Shown here: positions 8,514 to 17,243 of the stretch, piece after piece
How the letters are laid out: the number at the start of each line of letters is the position of its first letter
How positions within the stretch are numbered: the first letter of the stretch is position 1
Origin: Novosphingobium sp. G106
GTDB lineage: Bacteria > Pseudomonadota > Alphaproteobacteria > Sphingomonadales > Sphingomonadaceae
DNA length: 64,000 nt
NCBI RefSeq assembly: GCF_019075875.1
Contig: NZ_JAHOOZ010000001.1
Span: 3,906,001-3,970,000 of the forward strand
Direction: 5' to 3'
The notes under the pieces: generated by a model
The model's input: the letters and a program-made list of their open reading frames with translations, nothing else
Database searches by the model: none
What the model was told of the DNA's origin: nothing
Translations under genes and position numbers: made by a program

Positions 8514-9316
8514 GGCTCGCCACGCTCCGATTGATAGCGGCTCGGCGGAACACCCAGTGCGCGGCGGAACATCGTCGAGAAGCTCGCGGTACTCTCATAG
8601 CCCAGGTCGAGCGCGATCGTGGTCACCGAAGCCCCCTCCCCCAGCCGTTCGAGCGCCGCAGCGATGCAGGCCTGCTCGCGCCATTCGGCGAAACTCATGC
8701 CAGTCTCCTGGCGAAAGCGGCGCGTGAAGCTGCGGCGGTTGAGGCGCAGCGCCTCGGCCCATTCGTCGACCCCGCTCTTGATGCTGGGGCTTTCGAGGAA
8801 AGCATGGCACCGCGCCGCGAGCGCCGGTTCGCGCGGGAAGGGGATGGCGAGCGGGATCACCGGCGCCTGGGCCACTTCGGCGACGATCAGCCGCATGACG
8901 AGGCCGTCGCGCCCGGCCTCGTCGTATTCGTGCGGGATTGCGGCGGCATCCTCGAGCAGCGCGCTCAGCAGCGGCGATACCTCGACCACGCGGCAGCGCG
9001 GATCGAGCGCATCGCCGGGTGCCGGCTCGATCATCACGCTGCGCGTGCTGACCTTGCCGATCATGCGCACCGCATGCGGCGTACCAGCCGGAATCCACAC
9101 CCCGCGATGCGGCGGGCAGACCCAAGCCCCCTGCGGCGTGCTGACCGCGATTACACCCGTGGTCGCGTGGAGGAACTGGCCGCGCCTGTGCGTATGCCGG
9201 GCCAGCTCGAACGACGGCGGATAGTCATTGCCGATCCCGAGCACCGCACGCGGCACCTCGATGTCGGGATCGTTTTGCCATTGGCCCAAATTCATAACAG
9301 AAAGGCTTCTAGTCAT
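8510..9316 (-). CDS. AraC family transcriptional regulator with cupin sensor domain
   Basis: This 268-residue regulator has an N-terminal cupin-like effector domain (HTHRRGQFLHATTGVIAV, then WIPAGTPHAVRM) and a C-terminal double helix-turn-helix ending with LGYESTASFSTMFRRALGVPPSRYQ. Either ATG 9316 or the in-frame ATG at 9295 could be the start; neither has a strong ribosome-binding site. It is divergent from the fosmidomycin-type exporter at 9368, with about 50-70 bases between them, so it is the best candidate regulator of that pump. The effector is unknown. Confidence 0.88.
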   Translation of the reverse strand: MTRSLSVMNLGQWQNDPDIEVPRAVLGIGNDYPPSFELARHTHRRGQFLHATTGVIAVSTPQGAWVCPPHRGVWIPAGTPHAVRMIGKVSTRSVMIEPAPGDALDPRCRVVEVSPLLSALLEDAAAIPHEYDEAGRDGLVMRLIVAEVAQAPVIPLAIPFPREPALAARCHAFLESPSIKSGVDEWAEALRLNRRSFTRRFRQETGMSFAEWREQACIAAALERLGEGASVTTIALDLGYESTASFSTMFRRALGVPPSRYQSERGEP

Positions 9317-9367
9317 AAGCGGGACAAGTTGGAAGCTGCTAGGGAGCGCTCACGAAGGAGAATTCCA

Positions 9368-10591
9368 TTGGCCACTGTCAGCCCCGCAACCCAAACGAGC
9401 ATCAAGCCCAGCGCCGCAAACGCCACGGTCATGGGCGTGCTCGTGGCCATCAGCCTCTGCCACCTGATCAACGACATGATGCAGTCGCTACTGCCGGCAA
9501 TCTATCCGGGGCTGGCCAAGGAACTGACGCTGAACTTCAGCCAGATCGGACTGATCACGCTGGTCTACCAGATCACCGCATCGATCCTGCAGCCGATCAT
9601 CGGCCTTGTCGCCGACAAGAAGCCGGTGCCGCTGGCGCTGCCGATCGGCACGCTGTTCTCGATGGCCGGGCTGCTCGTGCTGTCGATCGCCCACGTTTAT
9701 GCGCTGGTGTTGCTCGGCGCGGCGCTGCTCGGCATGGGCTCGTCGATCTTCCATCCCGAAAGCTCGCGCGTCGCGCGCATGGCCAGCGGCGCCCGGCACG
9801 GTTTCGCGCAGTCGCTGTTCCAAGTCGGCGGTAATGCCGGGCAGGCGCTGGGGCCGCTGGCGGCGGCGCTGGTCGTCGTCCGCTACGGCCAGACCAGCCT
9901 CGCCTTCTTCGCGCTGCTGGCGCTGCTCTCGGCCGCGATCCTGTGGAACGTCAGCCGCTGGTACAAGCATCACGGCCTCGCGCGGCTGCAGGCCGGGCGC
10001 AAGGCCCGTGGTGCCGCGCCGCTGCCGAAGGGCAAGGCACGGATCGGCATCCTGGTGCTGCTGGGCCTCGTCTTCTCGAAGTACATCTACCTCGCCAGCC
10101 TGACGAGCTTCTACACCTTCTACCTGATCGAGAAGTTCCACCTGACGGTCGCCCAGGCACAGTTCCAGCTGTTCCTGTTCCTCGCCGCCGTTGCCGCGGG
10201 CACGATCGCCGGCGGGCCGCTGGGCGACCGCTTCGGGCGCAAGTACGTGATCTGGTTCTCGATCCTCGGTGCGCTGCCCTTCACCCTGCTGCTGCCCCAT
10301 GCCAGCCTGCTGTGGACGCCGCCGCTGGCGATGCTGGTCGGCCTGATCCTCGCCTCGGCCTTCCCCGCGATCGTCGTCTTCGCGCAGGAGTTGATGCCCG
10401 ACAGCGTCGGCATGGTCTCGGGCCTGTTCTTCGGCTTCGCCTTTGGCGTCGGCGGCATCGGCGCGGCGGCACTAGGCTGGACGGCAGACCGCGTCGGCAT
10501 CGAGACCGTCTACCAGTGGGTCGCCTTCATGCCACTGTTCGGGCTGCTCGCGATATTCCTGCCTAAGGTCGAGAAGGCACCGGCGCGCTGA
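9368..10591 (+). CDS. MFS transporter of the fosmidomycin-resistance (Fsr) type
   Basis: This 407-residue, 12-helix major facilitator contains the Fsr-family stretches SLCHLINDMMQSLLPAIYP near the N-terminus, GSSIFHPESSRVARMASGARHGFAQS in the middle, and the loop motif GDRFGRKYV. The Fsr group exports fosmidomycin and other small organics. The start is a TTG at 9368: GAAGGAG ends seven bases upstream, and the next ATG (9430) lies already inside the first membrane helix. The divergent AraC gene is the likely regulator. The 3' end overlaps the convergent PEP-CTERM gene by 29 bases. Confidence 0.88.
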   Translation: MATVSPATQTSIKPSAANATVMGVLVAISLCHLINDMMQSLLPAIYPGLAKELTLNFSQIGLITLVYQITASILQPIIGLVADKKPVPLALPIGTLFSMAGLLVLSIAHVYALVLLGAALLGMGSSIFHPESSRVARMASGARHGFAQSLFQVGGNAGQALGPLAAALVVVRYGQTSLAFFALLALLSAAILWNVSRWYKHHGLARLQAGRKARGAAPLPKGKARIGILVLLGLVFSKYIYLASLTSFYTFYLIEKFHLTVAQAQFQLFLFLAAVAAGTIAGGPLGDRFGRKYVIWFSILGALPFTLLLPHASLLWTPPLAMLVGLILASAFPAIVVFAQELMPDSVGMVSGLFFGFAFGVGGIGAAALGWTADRVGIETVYQWVAFMPLFGLLAIFLPKVEKAPAR

Positions 10592-11219
10592 TCCTGCGGC
10601 GGCGCATCGCAGCGCCGGTGAGCCCGAAGCCGAGAATGGCCATCATCCAGGTGGCCGGCTCGGGCACACCGGCGCCACGCAGCGAAGCCGTGAACGTGGC
10701 CGCCACCGGCGTCCGGTTGGGATCGAGCTTGAGGACGCCGCCGCTGGTATCGACGAAGCTGCGGAAGAAAGTACTGGCCGTCAGGTTGGCCGAAATCGGG
10801 CCCAGGCTCGATGCGCCGTCCCAAGTCGCGAACACCGATGGCGTCGTGACGAAGGCAAACGTATTACCGGTCGGCACCGGCGGATAGAACTCGATGAAGC
10901 CGAACGTGTTCTGCGGCATGTTGACGAAGCTTACGCTCGGATTGGTCAGCGTCACTTCGCCGAGCGAGCCGAGCTTGAGCACGGCGCTGCTGTTCAACAC
11001 GAAGTAGCAACCTGCGATCACGCCGCTCGCGTTTGAACACTGCTTACGCGTGGCAAGGTCGCCGATCGTCGTAATCGAGAAATTGCCAGAAAAGCTCTGC
11101 CCGGCAAGAGTGCCGCTCGCCGTGCTCGAAACGGTGTACAGCATTTCGGCCGCGGCCGCCGGCGTGGCCAATGCCAGACCAACAATCGCCCAGAATGCGG
11201 TAACGAAACCGCGCATCAT
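10563..11219 (-). CDS. PEPxxWA-CTERM sorting domain protein
   Basis: This 218-residue exported protein has a cleavable signal peptide (residues 1-23, ending PAAAA), a beta-rich central region without a recognisable enzymatic motif, and the tripartite C-terminal sorting signal: PEPATWMM at about residue 188, a hydrophobic helix and RRRR. In families with exosortase this tail is recognised and cleaved for surface or extracellular attachment. The WM after PEPAT is the sphingomonad-type PEPxxWA variant. No exosortase gene is in this window. A C8 run lies just upstream of the start, next to the GATAGG ribosome-binding site. GTTAACC, a CtrA-like half-site, is at about 11259. Confidence 0.88.
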   Translation of the reverse strand: MMRGFVTAFWAIVGLALATPAAAAEMLYTVSSTASGTLAGQSFSGNFSITTIGDLATRKQCSNASGVIAGCYFVLNSSAVLKLGSLGEVTLTNPSVSFVNMPQNTFGFIEFYPPVPTGNTFAFVTTPSVFATWDGASSLGPISANLTASTFFRSFVDTSGGVLKLDPNRTPVAATFTASLRGAGVPEPATWMMAILGFGLTGAAMRRRRISAPVPSRP

Positions 11220-11316
11220 CCTATCCCCCCCCTGTTTTCTGCCCTTCCGCGCATCGTGGTTAACCAGATGGGAAGAGTCAAATCAGTCCATGGAAATCAA
11301 TCCATTATGGAGGGGG

Positions 11317-12003
11317 TTAGACCCGCCAGTCGATTGCGCCGCGGCCGTTCGCTTCGAGGGAATTCGTTCGCCCGGCTGAAATGCTTGCAGCCGAAGAAGC
11401 CCGAATGGGCCGAGAGCGGACTCGGGTGCGGGGCGGTGAGGACGAGGTGCCTGCCGCCGGTCAGGCCGGGTAGGCGCGAGGCCTTGTTGCGGGCGTGACT
11501 GCCCCAGAGCAGGAACACTGCCGGTTCCTCACGCGCTGCCACCGCCGCCACGGCAGCGTCGGTGATCGCTTCCCAGCCGAGGTTCTGGTGCGATCCGGCG
11601 CGGCCTTCCTCGACGGTCAGCGCATTGTTGAGCAGCAGCACGCCCTGCTTCGCCCATTTCTCGAGATTGCCCTGCGCCGGCCGGTCGATGCCGAGGTCGC
11701 TGGCAATCTCCTTGTAGATGTTGAGCAGGCTCGGCGGCACTTTCACGCCCTCGGGCACCGAGAAGCTCAGGCCATGCGCCTGGCCGGGGCCATGATAGGG
11801 GTCCTGTCCGAGGATGACGACCTTGACCTGATCGAGCGGCGTCAGTTCGAGCGCGCGTAGCCGGCTGCCGCGCGGGGGATAGATTTCGTTTCCCCCGCTG
11901 CTTCTTCCGCCGTCAGGAACCCGCCGAGCTTCCTCGCCTCGCGCGTCGCCAGCACCGGCTCGATCGCGCCGCGCCAGCTTTCGGGAACCGCTTCCGCTGC
12001 CAT
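11317..12003 (-). pseudogene. ung: Uracil-DNA glycosylase with two compensating frameshifts (probably intact)
   Basis: Removes uracil from DNA in base-excision repair. The first frame (ATG 12003) encodes MAAEAVPESWRGAIEPVLA. The main frame carries the catalytic motif GQDPYHGPGQAHG and the HPSPLSAHSGFFG substrate loop. A third frame restores the standard ending GRGAIDWRV before TAA at 11317. The first shift needs one extra base in the C5 run 11892-11896; the second needs one fewer base in GGG at 11358-11360. After both corrections the length is 228 residues, like E. coli Ung (229). As written, the N-terminus and the last residues are scrambled. It is divergent from the RNase D gene. Confidence 0.88.
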
Positions 12004-12061
12004 CGTTTTGATCCCTAAACCCCTTTGATTTGCGCGCAGATAGGCCTAAGCCGCTTGCCCT

Positions 12062-12679
12062 ATGGCTGTCCATTTCCACGAAGAAGATCTCCCCGAAGGC
12101 GTGCTCGCGCCGGGTCCCGTCGCCGTCGATACCGAGACCATGGGGCTCATCACCCCGCGCGACCGGCTTTGCGTCGTACAGATTTCCGACGGGCAGGGTG
12201 ACGAGCATCTCGTCCGCTTCGCCGCGGACAGCGCCTATGCCGCGCCCAACCTCAAGGCCGTGCTGGCCGACCCTTCGCGGCTGAAGCTGTTCCACTTCGC
12301 GCGCTTCGATCTCGCCGCGATCGAACACTATCTCGGCGTCACCGCCGCACCGGTGTTCTGCACCAAGATCGCCAGCAAGCTGACGCGGACCTATACCGAC
12401 CGCCACGGCCTCAAGGACATCGTCCGGGAGCTGCTCGGCAAGGAAATCTCCAAGCAGCAGCAGTCGAGCGACTGGGGCGGCGCGGTGCTGTCCGACGCGC
12501 AGCAGGAATATGCCGCTTCGGACGTGCGCCATCTCCACGCCATGCACGCGATCTTCGTCGAGAAGCTGGCGCGCGAGCACCGCACCGAACTGGCCCAAGC
12601 CTGCTTCGATTTCCTGCCGTCGCGCGCCCGGCTCGACCTTGCCGGCTGGCCCGAGCACGACATCTTCAGCCACGAGTAA
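12062..12679 (+). CDS. rnd: Ribonuclease D-type 3'-5' exonuclease
   Basis: This 205-residue DEDDy exonuclease has the acidic metal ligands in VDTETMG (D23, E25), FARFDLAAIEHY and YAASDVRHL, including the tyrosine of the DEDDy subclass. It lacks the C-terminal HRDC domains of E. coli RNase D, as is usual for the short alphaproteobacterial form. It would trim RNA 3' ends such as tRNA precursors. It sits directly upstream of lptC and lptA, a gene order widely seen in alphaproteobacteria. The promoter region is shared with the divergent ung gene (58 bases). Confidence 0.88.
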   Translation: MAVHFHEEDLPEGVLAPGPVAVDTETMGLITPRDRLCVVQISDGQGDEHLVRFAADSAYAAPNLKAVLADPSRLKLFHFARFDLAAIEHYLGVTAAPVFCTKIASKLTRTYTDRHGLKDIVRELLGKEISKQQQSSDWGGAVLSDAQQEYAASDVRHLHAMHAIFVEKLAREHRTELAQACFDFLPSRARLDLAGWPEHDIFSHE

Positions 12680-12703
12680 CAGCCGGGCGATGACCACACG
12701 ATC

Positions 12704-13351
12704 ATGACTACTCAGGCGGACATCATCCGGGGCAAGCGGCAGCGCTTCGCTGCACCCGGCGGATTCCACGACAAGCTGGTCGGCTTCCTGCAGAAGGCAC
12801 TGCCGGCGGGGATCGGCGTAGTCGCCGCGGTGATGATCCTGGTGCCGCTAAGCCCACGCCACGAGATCAGCTTCCTGCTCGACCGCAACAAGGTGGCGGT
12901 GACGCCCGAGCGCATCCACGTCGACAAAGCGAAGTATCGCGGCGAGGACGACGACGGCCGGCCCTTCGAACTGACCGCCGGCAGCGCGATCCAGCCTTCG
13001 CCGGCTTCGCCGATCCTCGATCTTACGGATCTCGTCGCTTCGATCCAGCTCAAGGACGGCCCTGCCCAGCTCAATGCACCGGGCGGCAACTACAATTTCG
13101 ACACCAGCCTGGTGGCGGTGCCCGGCCCGGTCAACTTCTCGGCCTCCGATGGCTACTCGATGGTGACCAACAACGTCGCCATAGATCTCAAGACGAAGCG
13201 CATGGCCGGCGCAGGCGGCGTTTCGGGGACGGTCCCCGCTGGCACTTTCGCCGCGAACCGGATAGTCGGCGATCTCGGCGAACGAACCGTGACGCTCGAA
13301 GGAAACGCAAGGTTGCACATGACGCCCGGCAAGATGAGGATGCCCCAATGA
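12704..13351 (+). CDS. lptC: LPS export ABC transporter periplasmic protein LptC
   Basis: This 215-residue protein has a cytoplasmic N-terminus, one membrane anchor at residues about 34-52 (LPAGIGVVAAVMILVPL) and a periplasmic beta-jellyroll domain. LptC receives lipopolysaccharide from LptB2FG at the inner membrane and passes it to LptA. Identification rests on this topology and on position directly before lptA, with an ATGA overlap; LptC sequences diverge strongly. It begins 24 bases after the RNase D stop, so rnd-lptC-lptA is probably one transcript. Confidence 0.85.
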   Translation: MTTQADIIRGKRQRFAAPGGFHDKLVGFLQKALPAGIGVVAAVMILVPLSPRHEISFLLDRNKVAVTPERIHVDKAKYRGEDDDGRPFELTAGSAIQPSPASPILDLTDLVASIQLKDGPAQLNAPGGNYNFDTSLVAVPGPVNFSASDGYSMVTNNVAIDLKTKRMAGAGGVSGTVPAGTFAANRIVGDLGERTVTLEGNARLHMTPGKMRMPQ

Positions 13352-13902
13352 CGTTTCGTGCAGCTTCCAAAATCGCGCTCGGCGCCTTTTTCCTGAGCGG
13401 CGCGGCGCTGGTCGGGCTGCAGCAGCTCGGCGCCCAGGCCATCAGCGGGCACGACAGCAACGCGCCGGTCGACTACGCGGCCGACCGCATCGAGCTGCAG
13501 GACAAAGCCAATCGCGTCGTCCTGTCTGGCAATGTCGACATCACCCAGGGCGATCTCAAGATGCGCGCCGCGCGCACCACGGTGGCCTATACCAACGCCG
13601 ATGCGCTCAAGATCCAGCGGCTCGACGCGACCGGCGGGGTCACGGTGACGCGCGGCAATCAAAGCGCGAAGGGCGATGTCGCGGTCTATGACTTCAACCG
13701 CCGCATCATCACGATGGCGGGCAACGTCGCGCTGCGCCGCGGCACCGACACCTTGAACGGCGGCCGGCTGGTGATGGACCTCAACACCGGCTTGTCCAGC
13801 GTCGATGGCCGCCCCGGTGGCTCCTCCTCGGCGCTCGGCGGAGCGAGCGGCGGCGGTGGGCGCGTCTCGGGCTCGTTCTCGGTGCCCAAGCGCACCAACT
13901 AA
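13348..13902 (+). CDS. lptA: LptA/OstA family LPS transport periplasmic protein
   Basis: This 184-residue protein has a signal-type N-terminus and one OstA/LptA beta-jellyroll domain (VDYAADRIELQDKANRVVLSG, then VTQGDLKMRAARTTV-like repeats). It forms the periplasmic bridge for LPS. The start overlaps lptC by four bases. The C-terminus carries a Gly/Ser-rich tail (residues about 155-176) that is likely disordered. In most relatives lptB and rpoN follow; here the next gene is an EamA exporter, so the cluster ends early. Confidence 0.88.
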   Translation: MTFRAASKIALGAFFLSGAALVGLQQLGAQAISGHDSNAPVDYAADRIELQDKANRVVLSGNVDITQGDLKMRAARTTVAYTNADALKIQRLDATGGVTVTRGNQSAKGDVAVYDFNRRIITMAGNVALRRGTDTLNGGRLVMDLNTGLSSVDGRPGGSSSALGGASGGGGRVSGSFSVPKRTN

Positions 13903-13951
13903 CCGACAGCAGGGGTTCAATCCGCTCACCAAGCGCTCTAAGCCGCGGCGC

Positions 13952-14875
13952 ATGACGCACGCCCGCTCCCCACTACCATTCCTGTCGGTAACCGCGGGGA
14001 TCGCCACCTTCAGCACGATGGACGCGCTGATGAAAAGCGCCTCGATGGCCGGCGGCGTCTACAATGCCCTGCTGCTGCGCTCGATCATCGGCGGTCTGCT
14101 GATGCTGCCGATCTGGCTGCTGGCACGCGGTCGTTGGCCGGCGCTGGCGGTCCTCAAGATCCACGCGCTCCGCTCTGCCGTGGTGGCGGCGATGGCCGGG
14201 CTGTTCTTCTGGGCGCTGGTGCGGCTGCCGATGGCGGAGGCCATGGCGCTGTCGTTCATCGCGCCGCTGATCGCGCTCTACCTCGCGGCGGTGGTCCTGG
14301 GCGAGACGATCCGGCCGACGGCGATCGTCGCCTCGGTGCTGGGGCTTGCCGGCGTCGCCGTGATCACCGCAGCGCGTTTCAGCACGGAAAGCCCCGCCGA
14401 GGCGGCGCCGGCGATCGGTGCGGTCCTGCTGTCGGCCTTCTTCTACGCCTGGAACCTGATCCTGCAGCGGCAGCAGGCGTTGGTGGCGAAACCCTTCGAC
14501 GTGGCGCTGTTCCAGAGCCTGTTCATGGCGCTGTTCCTGATCCTTGCCGCGCCCGTGATCATGCTGGCCTGGAAGTCCGCCCCCGCCTGGCCGACTCCGG
14601 CCTTGCTGCGCGACGTCACGGGCGCCGCGGTCCTCGCGGCGATTGCGCTGATGCTGCTGAGCTGGGGCTATGCGCGCGCCGAGGCGCAGGCGCTGGTACC
14701 GCTCGAGTACACCGCCTTCGTCTGGGCGGCGCTGGCCGGCTACGTCTGGTTCAGCGAAGCCGTGACCGCGGCCACGATCGCCGGCACGGCGCTGATCGTC
14801 CTGGGCTGCTGGATCGCCACGCGCAGTCCGGCAACGCCGACGGTGCCCGCGGCCGCCCTGCCGCCGGCACCCTGA
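13952..14875 (+). CDS. EamA/DMT family transporter
   Basis: This 307-residue protein has about ten transmembrane helices arranged as two EamA repeats, with the family stretches ALMKSASMAGGVYNALLLRS and PLIALYLAAVVLGETIRPTA in the first half and YTAFVWAALAGYVWFSEAVT in the second. The second-half segment matches the RhaT/S-adenosylmethionine-uptake/drug-metabolite exporter type. The start at 13952 is preceded by only a weak ribosome-binding site. The gene follows lptA by 49 bases and may be read through from it. The substrate is not predictable. Confidence 0.86.
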   Translation: MTHARSPLPFLSVTAGIATFSTMDALMKSASMAGGVYNALLLRSIIGGLLMLPIWLLARGRWPALAVLKIHALRSAVVAAMAGLFFWALVRLPMAEAMALSFIAPLIALYLAAVVLGETIRPTAIVASVLGLAGVAVITAARFSTESPAEAAPAIGAVLLSAFFYAWNLILQRQQALVAKPFDVALFQSLFMALFLILAAPVIMLAWKSAPAWPTPALLRDVTGAAVLAAIALMLLSWGYARAEAQALVPLEYTAFVWAALAGYVWFSEAVTAATIAGTALIVLGCWIATRSPATPTVPAAALPPAP

Positions 14876-15325
14876 TCACTCTTCGTTTTCGCTGGCCCGG
14901 CGCTGGAGCAAACGAACCAACTGCCTGGAATGCAGCTTCTCGATGTGCCGGTAGCCGGCGAAGAGTTCGCGCCGGCCCGTGGCGGCCTGGGCCTGCTGAC
15001 CCAGCAGCTCGGCCGCGGCGACTTGCAGCGCACCATTGACCATTTCGCGGACGGCGCGGTCCCAGACGGGCCAGAGCTCATCCTCGTCTTCGATGATATG
15101 CTCGAGCCTGAGCGCCTCGGTGATATCCGATGGCTTCAGATCGCCCTCCGTAGCGTCGCGATAAGCGGCGAAGAGCTCGACGAGTGCAGTGACCTGCGCG
15201 ACGATCAGTTCGGGTCGCCCCGCACCGCGGGCAACGCGGAGGAGATTGGCAGTCATTTCGCGAAGACCTTGGCGAACCGCTGTTGCCGACGCCTGAGCTG
15301 CCGAGCAGTCGGCGCGATCGGGCAT
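14876..15325 (-). CDS. Hypothetical protein, 149 residues, all-helical
   Basis: I do not recognise a family. The protein is hydrophilic and predicted helical throughout, with an acidic central part (LRLEHIIEDEDELWPVWDRAV) and a basic C-terminus (KLHSRQLVRLLQRRASENEE). The start at 15325 was chosen because AGGAG lies eight bases upstream; a longer frame to 15361 lacks such a site. It has no signal peptide or membrane segment. It converges with the EamA gene without a gap (its stop begins right after the EamA stop). Confidence 0.65.
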   Translation of the reverse strand: MPDRADCSAAQASATAVRQGLREMTANLLRVARGAGRPELIVAQVTALVELFAAYRDATEGDLKPSDITEALRLEHIIEDEDELWPVWDRAVREMVNGALQVAAAELLGQQAQAATGRRELFAGYRHIEKLHSRQLVRLLQRRASENEE

Positions 15326-15529
15326 AGAGTTTCTCCTGCGGATTTGAAGCACATCCCTCAATGCAAATGCAAATCCGCCTGGGGGTTTCTCGATTGTTTC
15401 TCTGCCCTATCAATCGCTTACTTTGAGCGCAAGCGCACCCATTGCCCAGAATTGGAACAGTATTGGACGCTGTTTCAATCAAAGTAGCGCGGTATCGGCC
15501 ATTCGGTCGCACCGCGCGGGTACCGGGCT

Positions 15530-15718
15530 TTAATGCAGCGCCGGCAAGGTCCAGCGCTCGCAGTCGCCCTCGTCGGGGATGCCGATCAGATCCTGGGCAG
15601 AGACCAGCGACGATTCCGCCGCAGCCAGCATCCTGCGAACCTGCTGCAGTCGCCGAAGCTGATCGACCCTTTCCGCCATGGCCTGTGGGCGCTGCGTCAG
15701 GAATTTCTTGCGGAACAT
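15530..15718 (-). CDS. Small hypothetical protein, 62 residues
   Basis: A short frame encodes MFRKKFLTQRPQAMAERVDQ followed by a helical Leu/Arg/Ala stretch and a C-terminal DEGDCERWTLPALH. A strong ribosome-binding site, AAGGAGG, lies nine bases before the ATG at 15718, which is the main reason to call it. The lone Cys and the acidic tail after a basic helix give no family hint. It sits 98 bases downstream of the AraC gene on the same strand. No homologue is recalled. Confidence 0.5.
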   Translation of the reverse strand: MFRKKFLTQRPQAMAERVDQLRRLQQVRRMLAAAESSLVSAQDLIGIPDEGDCERWTLPALH

Positions 15719-15816
15719 CGGCCAGGGCCTCCTTGAGCCCGAGTCATAGCTCGGCCAGCCTTTGGGCCGCTTCGCAGATCCCGACAGTTTGTTGGCAGTC
15801 CCGTTGCGCTCGGGGC

Positions 15817-16914
15817 TCAGGCCCAGGCGGGACTGCCCGAGGCGTATTTCACCGGCTCCGGGCGATATTCGCGCCCCAGGGTCGGCACGCCGCGTTCGGC
15901 GTTGCGCCACGAGGCGGGCGACTTGCCAAACTCGACGGTGAACCAGCGCGAGAACGAGCTGAGCGTCGAATAGCCGAGCAGCATCCCTACATCGGTAACC
16001 GAATGGTTCGACGTCGAGAGGTAACGCACGGCCAGATCGCGGCGCGCCTCGTTCAGCAGCGCGGCAAAGGTCGCGCCTTCCTTTTCGAGCAGCCGCTGAA
16101 GCATGCGCGGATGCAGGCTGAGGTTGTCGGCGACGCTTTCCATCGTCACGTTGCAGCGGCTGAGCAGGCTGTTGATCGCGCGGCGGACCTGGTCGGTGAC
16201 CGTGCTCGTCGCGCGCTGGCCCGCCAGCATCTCAAGGCACTGCTCGGCATGGCGCGCCATGAGCTCGTTCGCGGTGCGATTGACCACGTCGAGCGAGGCG
16301 GACTGGCAGGAAATGCCGTCGAAATCGCTATCGAACTGGATGGGAAACCCGAAAGTCCGGCGGTGGATCTTGAGATCGGCGGGGGCTGAATGCCGGAAAT
16401 GGATGCTTTCCGGTCGCCAGCGGCCATCTGCCATCTCGCGCAGCGCTCCGAACATGACCGCAACTGTGAATTCGATCGTCTGGCGCGAAGCGCAGCCGTA
16501 CATGATCTCGGCACGGAGCATCGCCGTCTCGCCATCGTCTTCGAGCACGTAGTCGATGATGTCGCTGATCATGTGGCGGTGCTTGGCGAGCGATTCGAAG
16601 GCACCGCGGACATTGGCGCGATGCTGAAGCAGCAGGCTTATCGGGCCCAGCGAGGCGAAATTACGCGGCTCGGCCAGGAGCAGGCCCAGGGCTTCGCAGC
16701 CGGTGGCCCGGGCCGTATCTTCCGCCAGCCTGGTCACCGTGGTGGCGGAGAGGCGCGTTTCCGGATCGGTCAGTTCCTCGGGCCTGATCCTGGCGCTGCG
16801 CAGCATGGCAAACGGATCGGCACCCAGGCCCCGCACGACGTCGACATAGGCCGACAGAGTCACGGCGCGAACCTGTGGAACCATCTCCGACTTGACCGAC
16901 TGCAGCTTCGACAT
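15817..16914 (-). CDS. AraC family regulator with arabinose-binding-like sensor domain (copy 1)
   Basis: This 365-residue regulator has a long N-terminal effector domain of the type found in OruR/ArgR-like AraC proteins (FASLGPISLLLQHRANVRGA, then SIHFRHSAPADLKIHRRTFG). A C-terminal AraC helix-turn-helix pair follows (SVADNLSLHPRMLQRLLEKEG and VGMLLGYSTLSSFSRWFTVEFG). ATG 16914 or the in-frame ATG at 16884 could be the start. A clear paralogue with the same domain plan lies at 28715-29760. The target genes are unknown; the divergent histidine kinase at 17244 is the nearest candidate. Confidence 0.88.
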   Translation of the reverse strand: MSKLQSVKSEMVPQVRAVTLSAYVDVVRGLGADPFAMLRSARIRPEELTDPETRLSATTVTRLAEDTARATGCEALGLLLAEPRNFASLGPISLLLQHRANVRGAFESLAKHRHMISDIIDYVLEDDGETAMLRAEIMYGCASRQTIEFTVAVMFGALREMADGRWRPESIHFRHSAPADLKIHRRTFGFPIQFDSDFDGISCQSASLDVVNRTANELMARHAEQCLEMLAGQRATSTVTDQVRRAINSLLSRCNVTMESVADNLSLHPRMLQRLLEKEGATFAALLNEARRDLAVRYLSTSNHSVTDVGMLLGYSTLSSFSRWFTVEFGKSPASWRNAERGVPTLGREYRPEPVKYASGSPAWA

Positions 16915-17243
16915 GCGTTACGCCCCCGTTATTCTCCCCCACTACCCAGGCCGATGGCAAAAACGATATCGGAGAACTACCGCATCCCCCGCAGGCTGGC
17001 GTTCACCATGGGATCCGGCGGAGCCTCCGGAACAGCGGGCGAAACCCGGGCATTCGCGCCATCGGCTTGATGCCGCGGGCTTTTCCGGGGATAAGTAAAA
17101 CACGTGCTGCTGCCACTTCTACAATGGCTTGGCGCTTCAAGCCGCGGCTTACGAACCGACTTCAAGACCAGTACCGTAGTATCGCTATATTGCTTAACGA
17201 GCGTCGGACCATGATTATTAAAGGTTATATGGGGCGGCGCTAA
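16915..17243. other. Intergenic region between divergent AraC and histidine kinase genes
   Basis: This 329-base gap holds the promoters of both flanking genes. It contains GGCTTG (17126-17131) inverted as CAAGCC (17138-17143), overlapping the perfect palindrome AAGCCGCGGCTT (17139-17150), so three GGCTT half-sites fall within 25 bases. No gene of convincing length is seen. Confidence 0.6.
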
